Virus record (IMG/VR): IMGVR_UViG_3300039449_000043
Span: 1-41,938 of that record
DNA from: a virus
DNA: 41,938 bases
Reading direction: 5' to 3' (one strand)
Part shown: in pieces, positions 15,334-23,088 of the stretch
How the letters are laid out: each line of letters starts with the position of its first letter
Numbering within the stretch: position 1 is the stretch's first letter
Notes under the pieces: generated by a model
Told to the model about the DNA's origin: nothing
Seen by the model: the letters and a program-made list of their open reading frames with translations, nothing else
Databases searched by the model: none
Made by a program: the position numbers and the translations under genes

Positions 15334-16156
15334 CATTAATAATCCCAGACAGGTCAAACAGTACATTGTTCATTTGCTTGACGCCATTACTTCGCATCTT
15401 GTCTGCTTTTGCCGCTGATTTTGAAATTTTCAACATCGCATCATAATCAAGCCGAGGAACCATGCAAGATGCTACTTGATCGCCAGTGACGTGATCAATT
15501 TGCCCACCGTGGGTGTGACTCAATATCTGTATTTGCGCAAAACTTGATGCAAGATAGGCGCGTAAGAACCCCTTTAATTCAGGCTTATGTGGCGTTATTC
15601 GGACTATATCATGGGTTCCAGCCCAGCCATCCAAGTCGGGAGGTACATCAAATACTCTGCCGATTGTGCCAGAGCATGTAACCAGGATCATTTCTTTTTT
15701 GACTATCAGGGGGGCCATCTTCACATTCGAGGCTCGCGAAAGATAGCGCTCTTGCGCCGGTACACCTAAAGCGAAATAACTCATCAGATCGGTAGCGTTC
15801 AAATACGGAATCCCATACTTTGAATCTTGCGCCCAAATCCGCGTGAACATGCTAGGAAGTGAAACATCGGCAAAGTCTGCAAGGGGCGCTAGGGGCACTC
15901 CTAATGCGCTTAGCTGAGCGGTATTCTCCATGACGGCGGGATCATAGTGCTCCGCGTCCATGCGCTTGCCAGACTGTGTAGCTATATCACTAACGGACAC
16001 GCCCCATCCTGAGGGGGTCGTCAGTTTTGAAATGAGGTCAGCATGATCGGGCATCGTTAGCTGTTCAGAACTTGTCTCATCAGCCTTTAGTACCGCGCCA
16101 ATCTGATCGTCAAAACTGGCGTTTACCGGATCAATCAAATTCTCGTTATTTGGCAT
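15326..16156 (-). CDS. Restriction-modification specificity (S) subunit
   Basis: 276 residues from ATG 16156 (GGGAG upstream). After a poorly conserved leader, KRMDAEHYDPAVMENTAQLS and VPLAPLADFADVSLPSMFTRIW start a target-recognition domain. It continues with GIPYLNATDLMSYF, ILVTCSGTIGRVF, GTHDIVRITP and LRAYLASSFAQIQILSHTHGGQIDHVTGDQV, all characteristic of HsdS-type subunits, then a helical end. Only one recognition domain is present, half of a classical HsdS but similar in size to BcgI-type B subunits. It would direct the fused nuclease-methylase encoded just downstream. The two genes overlap by 8 nt. Confidence 0.85.
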   Translation of the reverse strand: MPNNENLIDPVNASFDDQIGAVLKADETSSEQLTMPDHADLISKLTTPSGWGVSVSDIATQSGKRMDAEHYDPAVMENTAQLSALGVPLAPLADFADVSLPSMFTRIWAQDSKYGIPYLNATDLMSYFALGVPAQERYLSRASNVKMAPLIVKKEMILVTCSGTIGRVFDVPPDLDGWAGTHDIVRITPHKPELKGFLRAYLASSFAQIQILSHTHGGQIDHVTGDQVASCMVPRLDYDAMLKISKSAAKADKMRSNGVKQMNNVLFDLSGIINDG

Positions 16157-16385
16157 CTGCAATAGGCTCCCTGTAAGTCAAGCGCTTACCCTGCATCTTG
16201 TCGATTGTCCCGCCAATAAATGCCATTGTCCCAACTTTCGAAGTGTTGTGGCGATGTGAGAACACATCAACATAGCGGCGCAAGTGCTTTTCGCTCTGGC
16301 AGCGGTACGGGTTACATTGGATTGCGGCTGATCGCGTAAACTCAAGCGCCGCCTCAACTCGTGGCGGCGCTGTCTCCTGCCTTCC
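16146..16385 (-). pseudogene. Transposase C-terminal fragment (IS1595/ISXO2-like)
   Basis: An open frame without a proper start runs from a stop at 16386-16388 to TAA at 16146-16148. Its translation SEKHLRRYVDVFSHRHNTS, then GGTIDKMQGKRLTYREPI, resembles the C-terminus of IS1595-family transposases, where a (Y/F)xFRYNxR-type segment precedes a GKRLTY motif. The DDE core is absent. It lies directly upstream of the specificity gene and overlaps its first codons. A 9-bp perfect hairpin (AGCGCCGCC/GGCGGCGCT, 16345-16371) lies at the other end of the fragment. It suggests transposition delivered or trimmed the cargo block. Confidence 0.55.
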
Positions 16386-16478
16386 TCAATCCCCGCACCC
16401 CTCTTTTTCGGCTGCCCCCTCTCACCCCTAAGACCCCTATAGGTAGGTAGAGAGGAAAGGGGTTTCCAAAAACTTCGG

Positions 16479-16790
16479 GATCATAGGGACTTGAGCCCAT
16501 TTGCGCAGGACGCTGATCTTTCCAAGGGTGCGGGTTTTGTGATGTGAAAACAGCGCCTTGCGCCCATGTCGGGATCACAGGGACCGTAGGGACCAAACTT
16601 AGCGGGGCATCCCTTATGTGTGTGTATGTGCGGTTTTGCCTATTATATCTTCCTATGTGTGTACGGAAAATCAAATCCCTATGGTCCCTATGATCCCTAA
16701 GGGTTGTCAAAAATACAGCCTAATCAAACGTTTGCTGAAAATTCTTAGGCGGCGAGGTTGCTGCGGTCTGATCCCTGCATGGTCCCTAGG
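16479..16790. repeat. TAGGGA iterons: candidate replication origin
   Basis: Copies of a TAGGGA(C/T) unit: 16484-16489, 16578-16583 (as CAGGGA) and 16587-16592 in one orientation, then TCCCTA in the opposite orientation at 16676-16681, 16685-16690, 16694-16699 and 16783-16788, plus TCCCTG at 16772-16777. Three are spaced exactly 9 nt apart. The two groups face each other around an AT-richer centre (about 16600-16670) with TATGTGTGT repeats. There is no credible gene in 16386-16900. An iteron cluster near a P4-alpha-type primase/helicase pair suggests an origin. Confidence 0.55.
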
Positions 16791-16810
16791 GTGGTCTCTT
16801 GGCCCCTCAA

Positions 16811-16845
16811 TAAATTCTTTAAAGGTGTAATAAACCTTGTATATT
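16811..16845 (+). promoter_or_regulatory. Operator-like site before the putative late regulator
   Basis: TTTAAAGGTGTAATAAACCTT (split here as TTTAAAGGTGTAA and TAAACCTT) holds two half-sites of the operator family in outward orientation, followed by TATATT at 16840-16845 as a -10 candidate. It is 60-80 nt upstream of the gene at 16901. Weaker than the sites at 8697 and 17640. Confidence 0.4.
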
Positions 16846-16900
16846 GTGGCTGCATGATATGCGGATAGCTAGATTTTGTGGCGAGGCAGAGGAAATGAGC

Positions 16901-17599
16901 ATGAATAATGTTGCGGCAAGGCGTGTGGCAGAGCGGGTGAATGTGGCGCTGATCCTGGCGCGTGGTGCGCGCCGGGCGTTGATCGGGGTGAATGGTGGTG
17001 AGCGCTCACCGGCAGGGCCAGCCCGCAAGCCGGTTGAGTTCTGTGAGCCTAAGGGCACGGATCTTTCGCGCAATACTTTTGGCGGGACTGAGGAAACCTT
17101 TGCGCTGTTGGTACCGGGGATGCGGGCGACGCGGCAGCGGGTTCCTGCAATTCTGCGCCGCATGGCTGAGCGTGAGCCCCGTCGCCTCGCGGCTGAGGCT
17201 TACGCCTATGCAGTTGAGCAGTTGGGATCTGTGGCGGGCGCGTCTGCTGAGGGCGGTAAGGCCGATGGCGGCCCGGCGTCGAATGATGGCGGTGTGACAA
17301 CTCGGATCCGTCACGCTGCAACCGTCTCAACTGTTGAGGGGGCTTTGATGCGTGCGGGTGTTGCCCTGTCGGCTAATGCGCAGGGTGGGGGTTTTCGCAA
17401 GCCCATCACTGCCCGCGCCCTGATGGATGCGGTTTGCCTGGATGGTTCAGATATGAAGGCTGTTCTGCGGGATGCAGGCTGGTCGGGGCATCGTCGCGAC
17501 GTTGCTCAACTGAACCGCTTGGCGGATGTTTACCTTGAGCTGATGGCGCGGGTTCTGGGTCTGGTCTCGCCCAATGCGCCAACCCCCTGGATTGCGTGA
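16901..17599 (+). CDS. Putative late-gene regulator
   Basis: 232 residues from ATG 16901, chosen over ATGs at 16859 and 16895 because AGAGG is 8 nt upstream. The N-terminal half is basic and helical (VAARRVAERVNVALILARGARRAL). The middle is Gly/Ala-rich (GASAEGGKADGGPASNDGG). The C-terminal half has a possible HTH around AVLRDAGWSGHRRDVAQLNRL. I recognise no family. The position argues for a role: last gene before the late operon, with an operator-like site in front and a promoter-terminator pair immediately behind, where lambdoid phages keep the Q antiterminator. Function is inferred from context only. Confidence 0.6.
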   Translation: MNNVAARRVAERVNVALILARGARRALIGVNGGERSPAGPARKPVEFCEPKGTDLSRNTFGGTEETFALLVPGMRATRQRVPAILRRMAEREPRRLAAEAYAYAVEQLGSVAGASAEGGKADGGPASNDGGVTTRIRHAATVSTVEGALMRAGVALSANAQGGGFRKPITARALMDAVCLDGSDMKAVLRDAGWSGHRRDVAQLNRLADVYLELMARVLGLVSPNAPTPWIA

Positions 17600-17622
17600 C
17601 GTGGTACACTTATTCAAAAAGT

Positions 17623-17657
17623 TTGACAAAACGCGGAACCTCACCTTATAAGGTTTA
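17623..17657 (+). promoter_or_regulatory. Strong late promoter overlapped by operator
   Basis: TTGACA (17623-17628), 18-nt spacer, TATAAG (17647-17652). The -10 lies inside CTCACCTTATAAGGTTTA (17640-17657), which equals the perfect operator at 14 of 18 positions, and another half-site ATTAAAGGTGCG follows at 17665-17676. This is the best sigma70-type promoter in the window. The overlap predicts repression in the lysogen. Confidence 0.75.
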
Positions 17658-17686
17658 TATATTGATTAAAGGTGCGTCCAAGAGAC

Positions 17687-17726
17687 AACGCCCGCCCGGT
17701 CACAAGCCGCGCGGGCGTTTTCTTTT
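17687..17726 (+). terminator. Leader terminator just after the late promoter
   Basis: Perfect 9-bp stem AACGCCCGC (17687-17695) / GCGGGCGTT (17711-17719), 15-nt loop, then TTTCTTTT. It begins about 28 nt after the expected transcription start, so unmodified polymerase would make an RNA of about 65 nt. Late-gene expression would need read-through. Confidence 0.85.
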
Positions 17727-17928
17727 GGCGATCTGGTTTCAATCTAGGAGCTGGTCATGAAGTAACTGCAAGCGCTTGGCGCTCACGTTGGCATGAATAG
17801 TTTACTTTCCCCGCGATAAGGCGGGTTTTACGCCCCGCATCAAGGGGCTGGGTCGCGCGAAACCTTGGCACTTGTGCCGGGTGCGCGGCCACGAATTTCA
17901 AATTGGCGCGCACCGGAAAACTCACACG
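17727..17928 (+). other. Late-operon leader with further hairpins
   Basis: No credible gene. AGGAGCTGGTC precedes ATGAAGTAA, a two-codon frame. Two more short hairpins follow: CCCGC/GCGGG with TTTT after it (about 17809-17827), and GCCCC/GGGGC (about 17833-17850). They may be secondary pause or termination signals in the leader. Confidence 0.4.
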
Positions 17929-18576
17929 ATGCTTACAATGTCCGTAGACACGCGCGCCATAGAGCGGCGGCTGAATAGCCTTGCTACTTCGCAGCTCCCT
18001 TTTGCTGTCGCTCTCGGTATCAATGATGTGGCCGGTCAGATCCGTGACGCTGAGCAATCTGGATTAGAACGGGATCTTGATCGGCCTGCCCCGTTCACAA
18101 AGCGGGGGCTGACTGTCTCTCGTGCAACCAAGCGCAAGCCTGTTGGGGTTGTGGGGTTCAAGAGAGTTCAGGCCGAATATCTGGCATTGCAGGCCACGGG
18201 GGGCACGCGTCGCGCCAAGCGCCGCGCTGTTGTCGTTCCGGTCAACCAACGCCTCAACAAATATGGCAACATGCCTAAGGGTGCGCTCAAGCGTGCGCTG
18301 GCAAAGCCTGATGTCTTTTCGGGAACCGTCAAGGGCGTTGCTGGTGTGTGGCAGCGCCCCAAGCGCGGCAAGCGCAGAACAAAGCACGGGGCGCAGATGG
18401 GGCGCACTGGAACAGTAGGCAAGCGCAGGGAGCTCAAGCTCTTGGCGACTTATGAGGGTTCGGTGAAGTATTCGCCGCGCCTCAAGTTCGTGCCTCGCGC
18501 TCGAAAGCTCGCAACCCGTGAGATAGGCCCGGCCATCGCAAAGGGCCTGCGGCAAGCTGTTTCAACGGCTCGCTAG
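17929..18576 (+). CDS. Minor tail protein Z-like
   Basis: 215 residues from ATG 17929; ATG 17938 is possible. The layout resembles lambda gpZ: LPFAVALGINDVAGQIRDAEQ near the N-terminus, a very basic middle (GTRRAKRRAVVVPVNQRL, RPKRGKRRTKHG), and a conserved end PRLKFVPRARKLATREIGPAIAKGL. GpZ acts at the proximal tail end in making connection-competent tails. In lambda Z lies between FII and U. Here FII-like and U-like genes abut (25865) with no Z, and this gene stands before the terminase instead. That displacement supports the call but it remains tentative. Confidence 0.5.
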   Translation: MLTMSVDTRAIERRLNSLATSQLPFAVALGINDVAGQIRDAEQSGLERDLDRPAPFTKRGLTVSRATKRKPVGVVGFKRVQAEYLALQATGGTRRAKRRAVVVPVNQRLNKYGNMPKGALKRALAKPDVFSGTVKGVAGVWQRPKRGKRRTKHGAQMGRTGTVGKRRELKLLATYEGSVKYSPRLKFVPRARKLATREIGPAIAKGLRQAVSTAR

Positions 18577-18725
18577 ACCTTCGCATTAGGTTTGGGTCCT
18601 TCCTGGCCCCTCGGCGCATGCGGGTAATTCGCACCGCATGTGTTTGATGTGTTTTATTTTTTTCTGATCTACAGATTAGGGTTGATGTTGTTGTTGCACT
18701 TGACCCCTTGGAAGTGGGGTGCGGC
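18577..18725. other. Pre-terminase gap; possible cos/terminator region
   Basis: 149 nt without a gene. It contains a 7-bp dyad CATGCGG/CCGCATG (about 18617-18640) followed by a T-rich tract (TTTTATTTTTTT, about 18653-18664). In lambda-like phages the packaging site cos lies just before the small terminase gene, so this gap is the natural place for it. The dyad plus T tract could equally be a terminator. Nothing in the sequence decides between them. Confidence 0.4.
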
Positions 18726-19325
18726 ATGGCTGATGATATTGCTGCGGATGATGAGCCGCTTTTGAACCGCGCGCAGATTGCGCAGATTTTCAACGTCTCA
18801 GAGAACACAATCGACAAGTGGCGCTCAAAGGGGATGCCGGTTGAGGTTGAGGGCGGCAATGGCGTTGCCTATGGCTTCCTGTTTTCCGTTTGCAAGGCGT
18901 GGTTTGAAGAAACGCAGGCGCGCGCCGCTGCTGAAAAGCGCGCGGCTGATGATTTTGTTGCTCAACAGCGGATGAATTTTCTTGGGCTGGATAAGCAGGA
19001 CCAAAAAGCGGGTTTGAGCCCTGCGCAGATGCGCGAACTTGCTCAGGCTGAGTTGGTTTGGATGCAGGCCGCTGAGCGCCGGGGTGCCCTGGTGCAGGTT
19101 GATGAAATGATTGAGCTGCTGGATCTCGTGTTTACTGAGATCCGCGCCGGGCTTGATGGTTTGCCGGATTGGCTTGAGCGTGAGTTTGGCCTGAGTGGTG
19201 AGGATGTCGAGCGATCTGTTGTCTATAATGATGGGGTTTTAAGGTCGATCAAGGCCGCAATTGAGGCTGCGGCTTTGAGTGAGCGGCCTGAGGTTGTCGA
19301 TCCCCTTGATCGGGGATTGCTCTGA
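18726..19325 (+). CDS. Terminase small subunit
   Basis: 199 residues from ATG 18726 (GGAAGTGGGG upstream). The N-terminal winged HTH resembles lambda gpNu1: LLNRAQIAQIFNVSENTIDKW, then RSKGMPVEVEGGNGVAYGF. It binds the packaging site. The helical middle includes a self-association region (ARAAAEKRAADDF, LAQAELVWMQAAERRGALV) and the C-terminal segment contacts the large subunit. Its stop overlaps the start of the large subunit (TGATG), consistent with stoichiometric coupling. Confidence 0.88.
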   Translation: MADDIAADDEPLLNRAQIAQIFNVSENTIDKWRSKGMPVEVEGGNGVAYGFLFSVCKAWFEETQARAAAEKRAADDFVAQQRMNFLGLDKQDQKAGLSPAQMRELAQAELVWMQAAERRGALVQVDEMIELLDLVFTEIRAGLDGLPDWLEREFGLSGEDVERSVVYNDGVLRSIKAAIEAAALSERPEVVDPLDRGLL

Positions 19326-21421
19326 TGGTGACTTTGCCAAATCGGCGCTCAGGCGAGATCCCTGAGCTGCCGCCAATGCCGCCATATGCAAGCGCCTCAT
19401 CGGTGCTTGAGCAAGCCTTGCCATCGCTCAGCCCTGCAACCCGCATGGGGGTTGTTGATGCTGCTGAGGAATTTATGAAGGTCAACGCAAATGGGCGTTG
19501 GGCTGACTTTGATAGGGGTGTCACCCCCTACATGGTTGAGCCTGCAAATATGACGATCTCTCGCCGCTATCGCGAGGTGATCTTTGCGGGGCCTGCGCGG
19601 GCTGGCAAAACCGTCATGCTGATGTCAACGGTGAGCCATCTGGTGGTTTGTGATCCTGGCATTTGCCAAATCGTTCACATGACTGAGGCCACGGCTGAGG
19701 CGTGGGTTGATGAGGAACTAATGCCGATGATCGAAAACAGCCCTGAGCTTGCCAAGCGGCAAGGGCGGGGCCGGTCTGACCGCAATATCCTGAGCAAAAA
19801 GTTCATCGGCGGTGCCAAGATTTCAATTGGCCCGCCAACCAAGGCATTTCTGAGCGGCAAAACAACTCGCACCGTGCTTATCACGGATCTTGACCGGATG
19901 CCGCTCACCGTTGGTAAAGAGGGTTCGCCCTTTGCAATGGGGGCAAAGCGAACAGAAACTCTTGGTTCTCGCGGTATGACGGTTGCGGAGGCATCGCCGG
20001 GCCATGTGGTTACGGATCCTCAGCATAAGCCGCAAACGCCGCATGAGGCCCCGCCTGTCGCTGGTGGCATCTTGGATCTTTACAACGGTGGAACGCGCGG
20101 GCGTTGGTATTGGGATTGTCCCTGCTGTGGTGAAGCGTTTGAGCCTCGCTTTGATCGCCTGAGTTTTGACAAGTCGCTGAGCCCGGCAGATGCCGGTGAG
20201 GCGGCTGTGATGGTTTGTCCTAACAATGGTTGCGTGATTGAGCATAAGGAAAAGGTTGGCCTCAACCGGGCTGGGTACTGGTTGCATGAAACTGCAAGCG
20301 GTGGCCTTGCCCGAATTGAGAGCGGCGAGGTTCTAAAATCGGATCGCGTGAGTTATTGGCTCAACGGAGCTGCGGCGGCATTTGCCTCTTGGGCTCGTTT
20401 GGTGAGTAAGTATCTCACTGCGCTCAACACGTTCAACGCGGGTGGCGATGAAAACCCGTTGCAAGTCACAATCAATACGGATCAGGGCTTGCCCTATCTG
20501 CCTCGTGCGATGAGCGATGAGGGTGCATTGACGATTGATGATCTGCGGGCGCTCTGTAAGCCGCTTGCGCAAAAGGTCGTGCCCTCCTGGGGTCGGTTCC
20601 TGATTGCTTCGGTGGATGTTCAGGGCAACTATTTTGAGGTGCAGATCACGGCCTTTGGCGTGGATGGGCGGCGGGCAATCATTGATCGCTACCCGATTAA
20701 GGATGTGCCTGAGGCTGCGCCTGGCTCTGCTGATCGCTTGCTTGAGCCCCATACTTATATTGAGGATTGGGATGCGCTCTTGCCCATCATGTCGGATGTC
20801 TATCCGGTTGAGGGGCAGGGGTACGGGTTGCGCGTCATGGCGCTTGCTTGTGACTTTCACGGAAAGCCGGGCGTTTCGGACCGGGCAACAACATTTTGGC
20901 AGGCGCGGCGCAAGTTGGGCGAGGTATCAAAGTGGTTCTTTGTTCGTGGTCACGGTGGTTTCAAGGTTGAGGGGCGGCAGTGGTACAAAGCGCCAACCCG
21001 TGCCAGCGATGGCAAACAGGCCCGCGACATCAAGCTTCTGAATATCGCAACCGATAAGCACAAAGATACTACCTTTGCCGCCCTGGCTCGCCCCGATGGT
21101 GGGCCGGGCTCTCTGATCCTTGGCGATTGGATGTCTGATGATCAGCTCAAAGAGTTCACCGCTGAAAAGCGCGGTGACAAAGGTTGGCTGAAACGTCCCA
21201 ACATGCCCCGAAATGAAAGCATTGACTTGAGCGGATACGCGCAGGCCTTGGCTGATCACAAGGGCTTGCAGAAATTGGATCCTGCCAACCTTAAGCCTTG
21301 GGCTGTTGGGGGGCAGGAAAACCCTCACGCGGTTGATCTGGATCGGGGCGAGCCCCTGGAAAGTGAGCCCGCAGCCCCGCGCGAGCGTAAGCCTGCCCGG
21401 CGCATGTCCTATTTGGAGTAG
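19325..21421 (+). CDS. Terminase large subunit (lambda GpA family)
   Basis: 698 residues. Packaging motor and nuclease at the prohead portal. Walker A GPARAGKT is at residues 89-96, a Walker B-like VLITDLDRMPL follows at about 183-193, a zinc-like knot CPCCGEAF...CPNNGC lies at about 265-303, and the endonuclease half has the acidic motif LIASVDVQGNYFEVQ at about 421-435. Length and order fit the GpA family, which cuts at cos, so the phage should have cohesive ends. The disordered end is Pro/Glu/Arg-rich. It is followed after 5 nt by the W-like gene. Confidence 0.96.
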   Translation: MVTLPNRRSGEIPELPPMPPYASASSVLEQALPSLSPATRMGVVDAAEEFMKVNANGRWADFDRGVTPYMVEPANMTISRRYREVIFAGPARAGKTVMLMSTVSHLVVCDPGICQIVHMTEATAEAWVDEELMPMIENSPELAKRQGRGRSDRNILSKKFIGGAKISIGPPTKAFLSGKTTRTVLITDLDRMPLTVGKEGSPFAMGAKRTETLGSRGMTVAEASPGHVVTDPQHKPQTPHEAPPVAGGILDLYNGGTRGRWYWDCPCCGEAFEPRFDRLSFDKSLSPADAGEAAVMVCPNNGCVIEHKEKVGLNRAGYWLHETASGGLARIESGEVLKSDRVSYWLNGAAAAFASWARLVSKYLTALNTFNAGGDENPLQVTINTDQGLPYLPRAMSDEGALTIDDLRALCKPLAQKVVPSWGRFLIASVDVQGNYFEVQITAFGVDGRRAIIDRYPIKDVPEAAPGSADRLLEPHTYIEDWDALLPIMSDVYPVEGQGYGLRVMALACDFHGKPGVSDRATTFWQARRKLGEVSKWFFVRGHGGFKVEGRQWYKAPTRASDGKQARDIKLLNIATDKHKDTTFAALARPDGGPGSLILGDWMSDDQLKEFTAEKRGDKGWLKRPNMPRNESIDLSGYAQALADHKGLQKLDPANLKPWAVGGQENPHAVDLDRGEPLESEPAAPRERKPARRMSYLE

Positions 21422-21426
21422 TCGCA

Positions 21427-21639
21427 ATGGCAACATACACCCCGCAAGATCTCGCCAATATCAAGCAAATCATCAGCGGCGGGTTGAGCCAAGCGATGAT
21501 TGCTGGGGAAATGGTGCAGTATCGCCCATTGCCTGAGTTGCGGAAAATTCAACGCCTCATTGAAGCGGATCTAGCTGCAAGTGCAGGTGCAAGTGTCGCG
21601 TTTCCGGTTCGCTACCCTGAAACAGATCGCGGGGTGTGA
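21427..21639 (+). CDS. Head-tail joining protein W-like
   Basis: 70 residues, the same size as lambda gpW (68). TYTPQDLANIKQIISGGLSQ, AMIAGEMVQYRPLPELRKIQ and LIEADLAASAG give the helix-hairpin-helix layout of gpW. It sits at the W position between terminase A and portal B. GpW completes the head by closing the portal before FII and the tail join. Confidence 0.8.
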   Translation: MATYTPQDLANIKQIISGGLSQAMIAGEMVQYRPLPELRKIQRLIEADLAASAGASVAFPVRYPETDRGV

Positions 21640-21642
21640 TCC

Positions 21643-23088
21643 ATGATGCATTTTAGCAATGCCTCAATGCTGGATAAGGCGATCCTTGCGGTTGCCCCGA
21701 TGCGGGGTCTGACCCGCATTCAGGCAAAGGCAAAGGCCAATATCTTGATGAACTATGACGCGGGCGGCAGGGGTCGCCGCGTCAAAGGTATGAAAGCCCC
21801 GGCCACGGATGCAGATGCCTCATCGCTTGGATCGCGCCGCCTTCTGCGGCAGCGCTCTCGCGATCTGATCCGCAACGCGCCATTTGCAAAGCGCGCGCAA
21901 TCGGTGGTGACAAATAATGTTGTTGGGGCGGGTATTTCCCCAACAATCACGCCGGTTTCAAAACGGGGCTCAAAGGCGGCTATTGAGGCCGCTTCTGATG
22001 TAATTTTGCCCTTCCTGAAATCGACTGAGATTGACGCCCATCGGGCAATGAATTTTGCGACGATGCAGTGCGTTGTTTGCAATGGTCTGTTTGAGAGCGG
22101 TGAGGTTCTGGCGCTGCGGCGCACTCTCACGGATCCAGACCGGACTTTGCCCCTCGCGATTGAGATCCTTGAGATCGACCACCTGGATAGCACCGTGCAA
22201 GCGCACGATAAGAATGAGGTGATTGATGGGATCGAATATGATGCGGTCACAAATGTTGTGGTTGCTTATCACATTTTTGAGCGGCACCCCGGTTCGGCCT
22301 CGCGCAAGCGTACACTGAAAAGCACGCGTGTTCCTGCGGCGGATGTCCTGCATATTCGTCGTATTGATCGCCCTGGGCAGATGCGGGGCGTGCCGTGGCT
22401 CGCCCCTGTGATGCTCACGCTGAGCGAAATGCGTGACTACCAAGAGGCCCAAATCCTCAAGCAAAAGATCAGCGCGCTTTTGGCGGGTGTGGTTGAGGCA
22501 GGTGATGAGGGGGTGCCTGAGGGAGCGAGCGGCCTTGATGCTCTCGCGCCTGGGGCGTTTGTCTATACTGAGGCTGGGCAAAAGGTCCAGTTTACCAGCC
22601 CACCTAAAGTTGATGATTTTGGCGTTGTCATGCGCCTCGGCCTTTGGGCTGTGGCGATGGGGATTGGCATCACCGGGGAGAGCCTGAGCGGCGATCTGAG
22701 CAATGTGAACTTTTCATCCATGCGGGCCGGTCGGCTTGAAATGGATAAAAATATTGAAGCTTGGCAAGAGCAAATCCTGATCTCGCAATTCTGTGAAGGT
22801 GTTGGCCGCTGGTTGATGGATGCCTACCGCCTGAAAGTGAAAAAGCGGGTGGTGCCCCTTCAAGTGGGTTGGACCGCCCCGGCCCGCGCACTTGTCGATC
22901 CAACCAAGGAAATTCCGGCGATCATCAAAAAGATCTCAGCCGGGCTCAGCAGTTTGCAGCGTGAGCAACGCCGGATGGGTCTGGATCCTGAGACAATTAC
23001 CCGTGAGCGGCAAGAGGATGCTGCGCGGGATCCTGGCCCTGATGTTGCTGGGGAAACTCCAAAAACTGAACAAGGAAACAGCTCATGA
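21643..23088 (+). CDS. Portal protein (lambda GpB family)
   Basis: 481 residues (ATG 21643; ATG 21646 is equally possible). Dodecameric ring through which DNA enters and leaves the capsid. Family features are RRLLRQRSRDLIRNAPFAKR, VVTNNVVGAGISPTI, HLDSTVQAHDKNEVIDGIEYD, PAADVLHIRRIDRPGQMRGVPW, and LSGDLSNVNFSSMRAGRLEM in the pore/wing region. The C-terminal tail (TRERQEDAARDPGPDVAGETPK) is polar and may be processed as in lambda. It overlaps the protease-capsid gene by 4 nt (ATGA). Confidence 0.95.
   Translation: MMHFSNASMLDKAILAVAPMRGLTRIQAKAKANILMNYDAGGRGRRVKGMKAPATDADASSLGSRRLLRQRSRDLIRNAPFAKRAQSVVTNNVVGAGISPTITPVSKRGSKAAIEAASDVILPFLKSTEIDAHRAMNFATMQCVVCNGLFESGEVLALRRTLTDPDRTLPLAIEILEIDHLDSTVQAHDKNEVIDGIEYDAVTNVVVAYHIFERHPGSASRKRTLKSTRVPAADVLHIRRIDRPGQMRGVPWLAPVMLTLSEMRDYQEAQILKQKISALLAGVVEAGDEGVPEGASGLDALAPGAFVYTEAGQKVQFTSPPKVDDFGVVMRLGLWAVAMGIGITGESLSGDLSNVNFSSMRAGRLEMDKNIEAWQEQILISQFCEGVGRWLMDAYRLKVKKRVVPLQVGWTAPARALVDPTKEIPAIIKKISAGLSSLQREQRRMGLDPETITRERQEDAARDPGPDVAGETPKTEQGNSS

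Noticed and set aside
13486-16156. Reading the methylase-S pair as an orphan HsdM/HsdS
   Set aside because: The N-terminal Asp...Glu-x-Lys segment looks like a nuclease domain, so a self-contained enzyme is the better reading, though not proven.
16354-16710. 118-codon minus-strand frame in the iteron region
   Set aside because: Its translation merely reflects repeated GGGAC/CATAG units (DHRDHRD), it has no ribosome site, and it ends beside a transposase fragment. Treated as non-coding origin-like DNA.
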